A DNA stretch of 64,000 nucleotides, taken from contig NZ_CP090439.1 in NCBI RefSeq assembly GCF_021441885.1, positions 1,488,001 to 1,552,000 of the forward strand, in the 5' to 3' direction. The translations under genes were made by a program, and so were the position numbers. Position 1 is the stretch's first letter, and each line of letters opens with the position of its first letter. Shown piece by piece: positions 8,365 to 17,184 of this stretch. Origin of the DNA: Vibrio maritimus (GTDB taxonomy: Bacteria > Pseudomonadota > Gammaproteobacteria > Enterobacterales > Vibrionaceae). Below the pieces are notes generated by a model. The model was given only the letters and a program-made list of their open reading frames with translations, had not been told where the DNA came from and searched no databases.

Positions 8365-9129
8365 TTATAAGTTGTTTATGTGGTATAAATCGATTTGTTG
8401 AGCTTTTTTAATTTGTTCGGCAATAGCATCGCAGCTTTGCTGAATAAGTTTAACGAGCATGTTTACTCTGTCTTCGGGCATATACTCTTTGAGCGTGGTG
8501 ACAGAAATTGCTGCTACGATATTGTTTTGGTCGTCTCTAACTGGGACAGAGATGCAATAATATATTTTCTCATAACCGACATGCCCGTAGCTGTACCCAT
8601 GGCGTTGATACTCCTCCATTTCTGAAGTGATTGAGTTGGTTTGAGGGGCGACTTGTGATTGAGCGATGCGCAGCCACTCATCCCGATCCATATCCAGCAT
8701 GAGGGATTTGCCCGTTATGGATAGGGAGAGTGGTGAACACGTACCTTGCCTCGATGACATCTGGACATGACGCTCGCCTGAAACACTGTCGAGAAAATAG
8801 ATGTTATCTCGCTCTCTGATCCCTAGGTGTACCGTGTCTTTCGTCATCGCAGCTAAATGCCGCAAGAACGGATTAGCGATCTGTTTTATAGGCAGATTAT
8901 GTTCGGCAAGGTGGCCAAGTTGAATCAGTTTAGTTCCAAGCACCAACCCAACATCTTTTATCTCATGAATGTAGTTAGCTTTAATTAAACCTAGTAAAAT
9001 TCGATGGACGGTTGATTTAGGAATATCTAGCCGGGAGCAGATATCTTTCAAATAACGGTCACCATTGGCGACTGCTTCAACTACATCGAGTGCCTTTATC
9101 AACGCTAGGTTATTTTTTGCCTTATCCAT
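8365..9129 (-). CDS. IclR-family transcriptional regulator (paralogue 1)
   Basis: A 254-residue regulator. An N-terminal winged helix-turn-helix (ICSRLDIPKSTVHRILLGL, about residues 30-50) is followed by an IclR effector domain (TKDTVHLGIRERDNIYFLD, and AISVTT near the end). AAGGGG lies five bases before the ATG. It is strongly similar along its length to the regulator at 24783-25508. It lies immediately upstream of, and in the same direction as, tctCBA-SDR, so it may be the first gene of that operon. A palindrome of the type shared across this window lies at 9221-9237, about 95 bases before its start, consistent with autoregulation. Confidence 0.9.
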   Translation of the reverse strand: MDKAKNNLALIKALDVVEAVANGDRYLKDICSRLDIPKSTVHRILLGLIKANYIHEIKDVGLVLGTKLIQLGHLAEHNLPIKQIANPFLRHLAAMTKDTVHLGIRERDNIYFLDSVSGERHVQMSSRQGTCSPLSLSITGKSLMLDMDRDEWLRIAQSQVAPQTNSITSEMEEYQRHGYSYGHVGYEKIYYCISVPVRDDQNNIVAAISVTTLKEYMPEDRVNMLVKLIQQSCDAIAEQIKKAQQIDLYHINNL

Positions 9130-9205
9130 GACATCCCCTTATTTGCATTGGATAAGAATATAGCAGCGATTAATTGATAATATTGTGATCACTATCTTCG
9201 GCTCT

Positions 9206-9237
9206 TGGGATAGTATAAATATCCCACGATATGGAAT
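9206..9237. promoter_or_regulatory. Candidate IclR operator (site F), overlapping palindromes
   Basis: ATCCCACGATATGGAAT (9221-9237) fits the window-wide consensus WTCCCR-N5-TGGRAY. Overlapping it, TGGGATA (9206-9212) and TATCCCA (9220-9226) form a second perfect 7-bp inverted repeat. Both are upstream of the IclR-1 gene. Confidence 0.6.
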
Positions 9238-9447
9238 TATTCTTATTTTGTCGCAATTAACCCAAACCTATTGCATTGGATTGCTATAGTGATAGTTAGG
9301 GAAAGTTCGTGCCTATATTTATTTGTGGCTATTGTTCGTATTAATAACAAGATCTACTTTGAGTTCTAAATTTAGAGAGGCATTGCTGTTGATGAGAAGC
9401 GCAAGAAGTGCTTTTGTATCGGAATTATTGATGAACCTGACAGAGTT

Positions 9448-9474
9448 CAAGTGAGGCGATTATCGCCTCACTTG
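9448..9474 (-). terminator. Perfect 13-bp hairpin after sulfatase 1
   Basis: CAAGTGAGGCGAT and ATCGCCTCACTTG flank a single T. It lies 33 bases beyond the sulfatase stop codon. Neither strand has a T-run, so transcription may end by another mechanism or the element may stabilise the 3' end. Confidence 0.6.
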
Positions 9475-9506
9475 ACGTGGTGATGTATACGTCGCTTACC
9501 AGTTGC

Positions 9507-11033
9507 TTACCAAAGTGCGTAGTGATTGAAGATGCCTAGATCGCTCTCTATATGTTTTTGGAACAAGCGAGCTTTTAGGTCAGCACAGATTGCTTTAACA
9601 ATTGGATCGCTTTTCACCGCCAGATTGACAAGCTCTTTCTTGTCAGTGCGATGATCATAAAGTTCTTCTTCTCCTGTATCTAAGTAATAGGTATAGCGAT
9701 AATTCTGATCGAATAGTGAGATGTTGCGATTTTCTTCTCGAGCCGTGTAGCAGGTGGTCATTGGCGTATTGTTTTCTGCACCTTCACCAAAGATATTAAT
9801 GCCTTGGACATAAGTTGGGACTTCAACACCAACTAAAGACAACAGGGTTGGCACCACATCAGCGTTACTCATTGGATGATGGCACTCATCTGGCAACTCA
9901 AGCCCAGTTGCGGGTTTAAGTACAAACGGTAGATGCAGGAGATTGTTAAAGGCCACATCGTACTTACAAATCATATCGAGGTCGCCAAGGAAGTCGCCGT
10001 GATCAGATGTGAATACGATGATCGTATCGTCATAGATACCGAGCTCTTTGGTTTTCTCGACGATCTTACCAATTGATTTATCGATGAGTTTTACTGAAGC
10101 AGTGGTGTAGCGATAGGCCTTTTCAAGGTCTTCACGCTCTGCGCTGAAGTTTTGCATTGTTTGCTCAACAGCATCAGGTTTTTTACCCACAATATCCTCG
10201 CGCCGAGCAAAGTCAGGCACAGGAATGTCGTGAAACTCTGCAGCGAGCGACTCTGGTGGTGTGAATGGGTGATGAGGGTCGGGATACCCAACAAAGATAA
10301 AGTTCGGCTTATCATTGTCTTGTAGCTTTTCTAGGTGCTGGCACACCTCATCTGCAAGCCACATAGAGTTGTGTAACTCTTCAGGAAGTTTAGATGCGTA
10401 AATATCATCGCTAATCGAGCCTTCTTTGGTGTTGATATCCTCACCGGGGAACACTTGCTTGAGTAGCTCAGGGTGTTGCTTGTGAAGCCAGCGACCGTAG
10501 TGGCCTCGATTGTAGCCACAAGGCGCTTCGCCATGGCCAAGTATTAGCTTCTTAGTCTTAAACCCGTAGTATGGGCGTTCGTCGTACTCGGCTTCTTCTT
10601 TCTCCCATGTTGCGTAGGAGTCGTAGTAGCCATAAGAAGGGTCTGCCAACATTGGTTCAACATGCATCTTACCGAATAGTGCTGTTTCATAACCATTATC
10701 AGTAAGAATATCGGCGATGGTTGGGATCTTGTCCTGAACATCGACACCGAACAGTCTTTGGCTAATGACATTGTTTTTGTCTTCACAGCCATTGTCACGG
10801 CGCCACAGAGGAATGCCGTTTGACGAGACTCCGTGGCCTGGGACGTAAAGACCGGTCATAAGGCTTGAGCGCGATGGCATACAAGCGGGATTGGTTGAAA
10901 TGTGACGAGAGAAGTTACAGCCTTCAGAGGCCAAGGCATCGATATTAGTCGTTCGAGCGTGAGCGTTACCGTTGCAACCTAAGCTGTCATAACGTTGTTG
11001 ATCGGTGTGCAGAATAATGATGTGTTTTTTCAT
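9507..11033 (-). CDS. Type I sulfatase, no signal peptide (sulfatase 1)
   Basis: A 508-residue alkaline-phosphatase-superfamily sulfatase. The formylglycine motif is CMPSRSSLMTG with Cys51 as the residue to be converted. Metal-binding aspartates are in HTDQQRYD near the N-terminus and TSDHGDFLGD in the C-terminal half. It hydrolyses a sulfate ester, probably on a small sulfated sugar. The N-terminus MKKHIIILHT runs straight into the first beta strand, with no signal peptide or lipobox. The enzyme therefore probably works in the cytoplasm, and substrate must be imported still sulfated. The radical-SAM maturase at 25675 would activate it. It follows the MFS porter gene by 56 bases in one transcript. 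No clear Shine-Dalgarno sequence precedes its ATG. Confidence 0.92.
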   Translation of the reverse strand: MKKHIIILHTDQQRYDSLGCNGNAHARTTNIDALASEGCNFSRHISTNPACMPSRSSLMTGLYVPGHGVSSNGIPLWRRDNGCEDKNNVISQRLFGVDVQDKIPTIADILTDNGYETALFGKMHVEPMLADPSYGYYDSYATWEKEEAEYDERPYYGFKTKKLILGHGEAPCGYNRGHYGRWLHKQHPELLKQVFPGEDINTKEGSISDDIYASKLPEELHNSMWLADEVCQHLEKLQDNDKPNFIFVGYPDPHHPFTPPESLAAEFHDIPVPDFARREDIVGKKPDAVEQTMQNFSAEREDLEKAYRYTTASVKLIDKSIGKIVEKTKELGIYDDTIIVFTSDHGDFLGDLDMICKYDVAFNNLLHLPFVLKPATGLELPDECHHPMSNADVVPTLLSLVGVEVPTYVQGINIFGEGAENNTPMTTCYTAREENRNISLFDQNYRYTYYLDTGEEELYDHRTDKKELVNLAVKSDPIVKAICADLKARLFQKHIESDLGIFNHYALW

Positions 11034-11054
11034 AGGGTATACCGTTGTATTGAT

Positions 11055-11079
11055 AGGAGCGATTGCATCAATCGCTCCT
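11055..11079 (-). other. Intercistronic hairpin between MFS porter and sulfatase 1
   Basis: AGGAGCGATTG and CAATCGCTCCT form a perfect 11-bp stem with a CAT loop. No T-run follows on the minus strand (ATACAACGG). It may tune expression between the porter and the sulfatase. Confidence 0.65.
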
Positions 11080-11089
11080 GTTATGAGGC

Positions 11090-12673
11090 TTATTTTGCTT
11101 GGGCAGGAGATAACTCACCCTGTTCTGGCTCTGTCAGCAGAGTTTCAATCTCTTCGATAGATTTGTTCTTAGTCTCAGGCAAGACTAGAGCAACAAGGAA
11201 GATCCCTATTGTGCTGCAGATCGCGTACGTCAGGAACGTGTTCGCCGCACCGAATGTTTCTAGCTGCCAAGGGAAGAAACGTTGGACAAAGAAGGCAGCT
11301 AAACTTGCAACCAGACCAAAGGATGGGATTGCCACTGAGCGTATTGAATTTGGTGTAATCTCTGAGAATACTACCCACATGATAGGGCCAATTGAGAAGA
11401 AGAATGCGGCTTTAAACACAAAGATGGCGATGACAATCATATAAGCATTCACTTTGATGAACTCTTTGATAAATGCCCCTTCATGTAGCGTCATCTCTCT
11501 TTCTGAGTAAAGCGGTTGAATCGCATCTTTAAGCTCACGGTCAGTATCAAACTTGCTGCCAACCAGCGTTTGAAGTGGTGCAACATCAACTGTTTGGCTA
11601 AGTGAAGTTAGGCTCTCTTGCGTCACTTCGTACTTCGCGCTGCTAAAGCCATACCAAATTGCCGCGTGGCTTGATGCGATCATCGCTAGGCCGACAAGCA
11701 GTAGGGCACGACGACCTGCTTTATCAACAAGCTTCATTGCGATGTAAGCGAAGAGAATACTCAACAGACCCAAAAGCGTCGTTTGGAAGAAGGCGCTGTT
11801 TTCACCAAGGCCAACTTGCTCAAAAATCATCGGTGAGTAGTAAGAGACGGCGCCCATTCCACTGAATGATTGAACCAAAGCCAAACCCACACCAATCACA
11901 AGGATCTTCTTCATGCGTGGCGAAACCATGGTCTTGAACTGCTGGGCAAGAGAGATGTCTTGCTTAACGTTGTTCAAGTTATCTTCGATTTCTTGTACTA
12001 CTGACTCGACCTCATCCTTCGCGTTAACTTGAGCGATGATGGCGACGGCCTCTTTCTTGTGGCCTTTTTTCATCAACCAACGAGGTGACTCTGGCAGTTT
12101 AAACAGAGTGAAGATCCAAAGGATGACCACTGGGATTTCACTTGCAAACATGGTGCGCCATACGTTTTCTGTAGAGAACAACAGTGAGTTCTCATTCAGC
12201 AGCAACACACAACCATAGTTGATAAGGTAAGCGACAAAGAAACCAGTGCCGATCATCACCTGGTTAGCGGCGACAAACTTGCCTCGCTCTTTACTAGGCG
12301 CAAGCTCACCGATGTACATCGCCGCAATACTTAGACAACAAAATGACATGCCGCCAAGCATACGTGCAGCAACAAGCATTACGTAGCTAGTCGCAAATGT
12401 TGAAGCAATAGCAGAGATAAGGTACATGCCCGCAATCACCATCATCATGTTCTTACGACCAATCTTATCCACCAAGCTGCCGCTAAACGCTAGAGCGATG
12501 ATAGCACCGAATGCCGGAGCACTCACCACAGTACCGATTTCAAGTGAAGTTAGATTAAATTCAGCTCTAATAAATTTTACCGTACCAGAGATAATGCCTG
12601 CGTCCACGCCGAAGACAAAACCGCTTAAGACGATTATTGTCATATAGAGTAATAAGTTTTTATTATTTCCCAT
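11090..12673 (-). CDS. MFS sugar porter with enlarged periplasmic loop
   Basis: A 527-residue major facilitator of the sugar-porter family (XylE/GalP type). Family motifs are visible: DKIGRK after helix 2, PESPRWL at the end of helix 6, VDKAGRR between helices 8 and 9, GPIMWVVFSEI in helix 10 and LPETKNKSIEEIE at the end. About 70 extra residues lie between helices 9 and 10, on the predicted periplasmic side, unlike the usual ~465-residue porters. The ATG at 12673 is chosen because GGGAA lies seven bases upstream; the frame is open to a TTG at 12718. It is cotranscribed with sulfatase 1 and so likely imports a sulfated or desulfated sugar. Candidate operator site A lies about 190 bases upstream. 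Confidence 0.9.
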   Translation of the reverse strand: MGNNKNLLLYMTIIVLSGFVFGVDAGIISGTVKFIRAEFNLTSLEIGTVVSAPAFGAIIALAFSGSLVDKIGRKNMMMVIAGMYLISAIASTFATSYVMLVAARMLGGMSFCCLSIAAMYIGELAPSKERGKFVAANQVMIGTGFFVAYLINYGCVLLLNENSLLFSTENVWRTMFASEIPVVILWIFTLFKLPESPRWLMKKGHKKEAVAIIAQVNAKDEVESVVQEIEDNLNNVKQDISLAQQFKTMVSPRMKKILVIGVGLALVQSFSGMGAVSYYSPMIFEQVGLGENSAFFQTTLLGLLSILFAYIAMKLVDKAGRRALLLVGLAMIASSHAAIWYGFSSAKYEVTQESLTSLSQTVDVAPLQTLVGSKFDTDRELKDAIQPLYSEREMTLHEGAFIKEFIKVNAYMIVIAIFVFKAAFFFSIGPIMWVVFSEITPNSIRSVAIPSFGLVASLAAFFVQRFFPWQLETFGAANTFLTYAICSTIGIFLVALVLPETKNKSIEEIETLLTEPEQGELSPAQAK

Positions 12674-12862
12674 TGTTTTTTCCCATACTGTTATTGTCAC
12701 CAACAACGATCGATGCAATATAGACCCTAATAGTCCCTTGTTGAGGTTCGATATTATTGATAGTAATTTTCCGTTGAATAGCTAACGGGCTGGATATAAA
12801 TCTAGCACGTGGTCTGAGGACATATTTAGAGCTTGATCACGTCTACTTTTTACGGGAGTAAG

Positions 12863-12879
12863 TTCCCATTTTCTGGGAT
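12863..12879. promoter_or_regulatory. Candidate IclR operator (site A)
   Basis: TTCCCATTTTCTGGGAT: half-sites TTCCCA and TGGGAT separated by five bases. It is one of six related palindromes in this window and lies upstream of the MFS porter gene. Confidence 0.6.
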
Positions 12880-12956
12880 TTTGTGTCATTTATGGTCTTC
12901 GCTATAAAAAACAAGTTGGCATTTTATGCGCTTATGTGGTTTTTGTAATCATTAAG

Positions 12957-12996
12957 TAATAAAAAAGAGAAGCTAATCGACTTTAGCTTCTCTTTT
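12957..12996 (-). terminator. Rho-independent terminator of sulfatase 2 operon
   Basis: AAAAGAGAAGCTAA (12963-12976) and TTAGCTTCTCTTTT (12983-12996) are perfectly complementary. On the minus strand the stem is followed by T-rich TTTTTTATT. It lies 16 bases beyond the sulfatase 2 stop codon. Confidence 0.85.
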
Positions 12997-13011
12997 AGAT
13001 TCGCATGAACT

Positions 13012-14553
13012 CTAAATAATATAATTGAGTTTATTTTCACCACTTAATACGTAATCTAACCGTTGCATATTAGCTCCCTGTAATAAACTGTACATTCCGC
13101 ACATTCTTGATGGCAGTTTACCATTGAAACTAATACTATCGCCAAGAGATGTGATCCAGTTGTCAATATCTTGAATGTAACGAAACTTTATATTGCTAAA
13201 GTTGGGGTCATTAAATAGATTTATGCGCTCATTAGGATCTGTCTCCAAGTTATATAGCTCACCTAAAACATTCTCTCCATCGAACAGCGGGCTCATTCGT
13301 AGCGGATGGTCAATGAACAACTTATCTTCTAGTGATGCTCCGCAAGGATAAACAGTCAGCTTCCATTTCTCATCCCGCATCATCAAAGCGGGTTCATCTT
13401 GCAACCCTTGGCAGAAGTACTGAGCAAACACGCGCTCTTTGTGTAAGCTGACTTGACTTTGAATGTAGGGCAGTAGAGATACACCGTGCACATTATTCGC
13501 AATAGGTAGTTTGAGCAGATCGAGGATTGTCGGCATGATGTCTACCGACTCCACGAAGCTGTTCAGACGTTTTCCTCTAAATTGATTGCCAGGCAGTTTG
13601 ATAAGTAGCGGAACTCGCATAACAGGTTCATACAAGTGGCCCCATTTTTCAACAAACCCATGTTCGCCCATCATTGAACCATGGTCGGCGGTAAACACGA
13701 TAAGACTTGAATCGTATAGACCTTGTTCCTTTAGGTAGTCGGTAACCATCCCAATTCGTTCGTCTACATGACTGATTGAGCCATAGTAGGAGGCCTTAGT
13801 TTTGCGATAGTCTCGCTCCTCAAGCTGTTCAAAACCGCGTGCGTGATAGAAGTATCTTTGTAGTCTCGGTTTGCTCGCTAAATCATCATTGATCGATTCA
13901 GGCATGGCCAAACTGTTTGGGTCATACATCGATGCATAAGGTTCCGCGGGCAGGTAAGGGGTATGCGGGTCCATAATCGACAAGTGCGCGAACATGGGGC
14001 TACCTTGATCTTTGACGGTTTCGATCTCTCGTATAAAGTTCTTAGTCACGACAGTATCAAGCGTGTCGTCTTTATGAGAAGGCCGTGTTCCAGAGATGAT
14101 CAATGATACCTCACCATTGTTCTTAAAGTACTCGGCTCCTTCACGGGTAGCTTTATCTGAGATACCAAAGCAAGAGACATGTGATTCAGGTGCTCGCAAA
14201 TCTGATAATCCAGAATGTGAGCGCGCCATACCAAACTCTAATGGGTCTATATTGCTGTGCCATTTACCATGGTTGAAGGTATCGTAGCCCGCTTGTTGTA
14301 GTAGGCTGGCCAGTGATACTTCACTTGGTTTGGGCTTTAGCATGTTATCAATAGCGCCATGACTAAGTGCATGTCTGCCAGTCGCTAAACTCACCCGTGA
14401 CGGTACGCACATAGGAGAGTTGCAATAGGCGTTTTCGAAGATAGCTGAATCTTGGGCTAGGGCATCAATATGCGGGGTTTGTACTTCTGCATTGCCCATG
14501 TAGCCGAGGGAGTCGGCTCTTAGTTCATCGCACAGAATATAGACGATGTTCAT
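13012..14553 (-). CDS. Type I sulfatase, no signal peptide (sulfatase 2)
   Basis: A 513-residue sulfatase with the formylglycine motif CVPSRVSLATG (Cys49) and the metal-site segments CDELRADS and FTADHGSMMGEHG. Like sulfatase 1 it starts directly at the first core strand (MNIVYILCDE) with no export signal, so a cytoplasmic location is inferred. The two sulfatases are clearly different sequences and probably remove sulfate from different positions or sugars. The start codon overlaps the stop of the mutarotase-like gene upstream (ATGA), showing translational coupling in an operon aldehyde dehydrogenase, mutarotase-like, sulfatase 2. A strong terminator follows. Confidence 0.92.
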   Translation of the reverse strand: MNIVYILCDELRADSLGYMGNAEVQTPHIDALAQDSAIFENAYCNSPMCVPSRVSLATGRHALSHGAIDNMLKPKPSEVSLASLLQQAGYDTFNHGKWHSNIDPLEFGMARSHSGLSDLRAPESHVSCFGISDKATREGAEYFKNNGEVSLIISGTRPSHKDDTLDTVVTKNFIREIETVKDQGSPMFAHLSIMDPHTPYLPAEPYASMYDPNSLAMPESINDDLASKPRLQRYFYHARGFEQLEERDYRKTKASYYGSISHVDERIGMVTDYLKEQGLYDSSLIVFTADHGSMMGEHGFVEKWGHLYEPVMRVPLLIKLPGNQFRGKRLNSFVESVDIMPTILDLLKLPIANNVHGVSLLPYIQSQVSLHKERVFAQYFCQGLQDEPALMMRDEKWKLTVYPCGASLEDKLFIDHPLRMSPLFDGENVLGELYNLETDPNERINLFNDPNFSNIKFRYIQDIDNWITSLGDSISFNGKLPSRMCGMYSLLQGANMQRLDYVLSGENKLNYII

Positions 14554-15527
14554 TGTGTCTGCTCCACAGCGCTAGTGATAGTCATGTCAAAGTGCCAACT
14601 CACGGTCGCTCCTGGCTCTAAGATCGCACAGCGACCATTTTTGTAGGCTGAAGCAGTAGAGTCATAAGCACCAGAGCAAGGCTCAAGAGCAAAGTTGTAG
14701 TGACCCTTAAAGCCGCTTTGATTTTTCCAGATGCCCAAATACGGCACTACTTCTTCAGAGACCATCATCATGACCCGGCAGTGGCAGTTTTCGAATCCAA
14801 ATTGGTCGCCTTTTTCGAGTAGATCGGTGAAGTAATATTTTTCACAGTTATTGGCCTCTACTGGCTCCATCAGTGACAAGTCAATAGCTCGCTTTGCCGG
14901 AGTGGTGGTTTTTGGATACTGGTAAATTGTGCCGAATTTACCCAGCTCACCACCTCCTTCACAAACGTTAATGATCTCATTCATGCGCTCGGGTGTGATG
15001 AAACGATGGTTGTCATAAACCGCGAATAGGGCGTGCGGCGTCCAGATAAAAGGCAGAGCAGGGCGGTCATTGGCAATAGAAACCACATAGTGAGAGTCAA
15101 GTCCGTCGGCGGTAAGAGTGACTTGCTTAGTGAGAATGTAGCCAAAGCGCTCACTAAATACGGAAAAAGCAAGTCGATTCTCTGCTAAGCGCTCAAACTT
15201 CCATGGCATCGCCCACACTTCACCGTGGTCGGGCATCAGTAAACTCGACGATTGTTCAGTTAAGACAATGTCGCATTCTTGAATTGTAGGAAAGCACTCG
15301 TCGAAGCCGCTGGTATCAAACTCAGCAAAGCAATCTCCATAGTTTGGCGTTGCTATCTCAGTCTGCTCTGATTGAAACAGCAGCTCGATATTCCCTTGTG
15401 GGGTTTTGGTGATCAGCGAGGCGAGTTTGGCTCCGTTGCTCGGTAGCCACTCGGCTCTGATTTGATCGTTTTCCAATACGATCGAGTTAATACCTTTATA
15501 ACTATCTTCATAAAACCGAGTTTGCAT
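14550..15527 (-). CDS. Aldose 1-epimerase-like protein (galactose mutarotase superfamily)
   Basis: A 325-residue beta-sandwich protein of the galactose mutarotase superfamily. Recognisable features are IRAEWLPSNGAKLASLI at the N-terminus, a histidine region WTPHALFAVYDNHRF in the middle and FALEPCSGAYDS near the end, placed like the catalytic His and Glu of GalM. Such enzymes interconvert sugar anomers; this branch differs from the canonical GalM proteins at 32322 and 53596, so it may act on a modified sugar. The ATG at 15527 has GGGAG five bases upstream; a GTG at 15530 is less well placed. It overlaps the sulfatase 2 gene by four bases, which suggests anomer handling of a sulfated sugar before or after desulfation. 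Confidence 0.8.
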   Translation of the reverse strand: MQTRFYEDSYKGINSIVLENDQIRAEWLPSNGAKLASLITKTPQGNIELLFQSEQTEIATPNYGDCFAEFDTSGFDECFPTIQECDIVLTEQSSSLLMPDHGEVWAMPWKFERLAENRLAFSVFSERFGYILTKQVTLTADGLDSHYVVSIANDRPALPFIWTPHALFAVYDNHRFITPERMNEIINVCEGGGELGKFGTIYQYPKTTTPAKRAIDLSLMEPVEANNCEKYYFTDLLEKGDQFGFENCHCRVMMMVSEEVVPYLGIWKNQSGFKGHYNFALEPCSGAYDSTASAYKNGRCAILEPGATVSWHFDMTITSAVEQTQ

Positions 15528-15559
15528 CACTACTCCCTAATGGTTGTTTCGAGAACAAA

Positions 15560-15585
15560 GAAGCGCCATACGGCGCTTCAAAAAC
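15560..15585 (-). terminator. Hairpin between aldehyde dehydrogenase and mutarotase-like genes
   Basis: GAAGCGCC and GGCGCTTC pair around ATAC (15560-15579). On the minus strand the stem is followed by TTTGTTCTC. It is probably a partial terminator or attenuator inside the operon. Confidence 0.6.
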
Positions 15586-15592
15586 GGAGCAC

Positions 15593-17014
15593 TTAAAGTG
15601 CCCGAGTGATTCGAGTTAGATATAGATAATCGTCGAGCGCGTACTTAGAGCAGTCACAGCCAATTCCTGATTGCTTGATCCCGACGTGTGGTAGGTCGAT
15701 ACCATACTTCACGCCATTGATTTGCACCTCACCGAACTCCAATGCTTCTGCCGTGCGTTGTGCCTTCGCCGCATCTGTCGTAAAGACATAGGAGGCAAGT
15801 CCAGTATCGGTGCGGTTTGCTTCTTCCACGACACTACGTTCGCAATCGAAATGGATGATGCTGATAACAGGCCCAAAGATCTCCTCTTGGTAGATAGTCA
15901 TCTCTTTGGTGACATCGCAAATCACAGTAGGTGGATAGAATGAACCAGTTAGTTTGGAATCAATTTCACCACCACGAAGCAGCGTTGCGCCGCTTTGAAT
16001 CGCATTGTCGACAAGTTCATGAATGCGGGCACGAGACCCTTTATCGATGACAGGACCCATCGTAATGTCTGCGTTTTTATCAAAGCCAACTTTGACTTGG
16101 TCGGTACGTTCTAGGACTTTTTGAACAAAATCATCTTTAACCGCAGTATCGACAAACACGCGATTTGGAGCCACACAAATCTGACCGCTATTGCCAAACT
16201 TGAGTGCTGTGACAATGTCTGCCGCCAGATCAAGGTCGGCATCTTTATAGACAATAAACGGTGTGTTACCCCCCAGTTCCATCGAGTAGCGCTTGATTGA
16301 TGTTGCACCTGCTTGCATGATTTTTACACCAGTAGCAATAGAGCCAATAAGCGTAAGCATCGCTGGAATGGTTGAAGAAGAGAGATGATTGCCGATTTCA
16401 TTGTCGTCACCAGCGATGACGTTCACCGCACCATGGGGGAGTCCTATTTCTTGGCATAATGCGCCAACCAAATAGGCTGATAGTGGAGCTTTTAGACTAG
16501 GCTTTAGGATGATTGGGCACCCCGAAGCTAGGGCCGGACCTAGCTTGAAGCCGAGATTCAGCAGTGGGAAGTTCCAAGAAAGATACGCGACTACCACGCC
16601 GATGGGGAGGTGTCTAAGGGTATGCTGATGGCTTCCATCAATATCGTTAAGACCCGGTGGGGTATAGCGTTTAATCTCTTCTGCGTAAAACTCTAGGCTG
16701 TTGACCAACGACTGATAATCTTCTTCTGTACCGGCCCAACTTTTGCCCGTCTCTAAGTGAACCGCCATGCGCAGATTATGTTGATTTTCGACTACCTTAG
16801 AACGCAGTTTTTTCATCCATGTTACGCGTTCAGCGATGGATGTTTTCCCCCATGTTGTTTCAGCTTGCTTTGCTGCACTCAAGGCTTGTGATGCGATTTG
16901 CTTGTCTGCAACAGAGATTTCCTCAACCACGTCGTCGGTGGCAGGGTTTATTACCTCGAACTTGAACAATGAACCCGTAAGTTCACCATTGATGTACATT
17001 TCTGAATAGTTCAT
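15593..17014 (-). CDS. NAD(P)-dependent aldehyde dehydrogenase (candidate anhydrogalactose dehydrogenase)
   Basis: A 473-residue aldehyde dehydrogenase with the full fold: active-site Glu in MELGGNTP, catalytic Cys in GNSGQICVAPNR and EIFGPV. The start at 17014 (MNYSEMYINGEL) is chosen because it fits the family N-terminus and has AAGAG upstream; the open frame reaches 17056. In agar- and carrageenan-using marine bacteria an aldehyde dehydrogenase oxidises 3,6-anhydrogalactose to the aldonate, which a cycloisomerase turns into 2-keto-3-deoxygalactonate. The divergent enolase-superfamily gene and the KDGal kinase and aldolase genes make this role attractive. It is inferred from context, not shown. 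Lactaldehyde or another sugar aldehyde remains possible. Two candidate operators lie upstream. Confidence 0.88.
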   Translation of the reverse strand: MNYSEMYINGELTGSLFKFEVINPATDDVVEEISVADKQIASQALSAAKQAETTWGKTSIAERVTWMKKLRSKVVENQHNLRMAVHLETGKSWAGTEEDYQSLVNSLEFYAEEIKRYTPPGLNDIDGSHQHTLRHLPIGVVVAYLSWNFPLLNLGFKLGPALASGCPIILKPSLKAPLSAYLVGALCQEIGLPHGAVNVIAGDDNEIGNHLSSSTIPAMLTLIGSIATGVKIMQAGATSIKRYSMELGGNTPFIVYKDADLDLAADIVTALKFGNSGQICVAPNRVFVDTAVKDDFVQKVLERTDQVKVGFDKNADITMGPVIDKGSRARIHELVDNAIQSGATLLRGGEIDSKLTGSFYPPTVICDVTKEMTIYQEEIFGPVISIIHFDCERSVVEEANRTDTGLASYVFTTDAAKAQRTAEALEFGEVQINGVKYGIDLPHVGIKQSGIGCDCSKYALDDYLYLTRITRAL

Positions 17015-17123
17015 AACAACTCTTACTTTTAAACAAAACGGATTAAGGAAAGCCAAACTACGTTATTCGTTGCGGGTTAAAAAAGGTGTGATGATGATCT
17101 CCATTCTTGTTTTAGAGACGAAA

Positions 17124-17140
17124 TTCCCAAGATGTGGAAC
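17124..17140. promoter_or_regulatory. Candidate IclR operator (site C)
   Basis: TTCCCAAGATGTGGAAC matches the shared 17-bp palindrome. It lies about 110 bases before the aldehyde dehydrogenase start on the minus strand. Confidence 0.65.
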
Positions 17141-17167
17141 TGCTGAAATAGCCAAAAAAGCGCAATG

Positions 17168-17184
17168 ATTCCATAATGCGGGAA
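17168..17184. promoter_or_regulatory. Candidate IclR operator (site D)
   Basis: Its reverse complement is TTCCCGCATTATGGAAT, a match to the shared palindrome with one change in the first half-site. The pair C and D could bind a regulator tetramer. Confidence 0.6.

Larger units (their letters stand above)
9130..9506. other. Intergenic region between IclR-1 and sulfatase 1
   Basis: No gene is supported in these 377 bases. They hold the promoter region of the IclR-tct operon, with two overlapping palindromes at 9206-9237, AT-rich sequence, and the 13-bp hairpin at 9448-9474 downstream of the sulfatase gene. Confidence 0.7.
12674..13011. other. Intergenic region: MFS promoter and sulfatase 2 terminator
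   Basis: No gene is supported in these 338 bases. They contain the minus-strand promoter region of the MFS-sulfatase 1 operon, the palindrome at 12863-12879 and the terminator at 12957-12996. Confidence 0.7.

Noticed and set aside
10995..11444. 149-codon plus-strand frame opposite the MFS and sulfatase genes
   Set aside because: It is antisense to two well-supported genes and has no recognisable motif or start signal.
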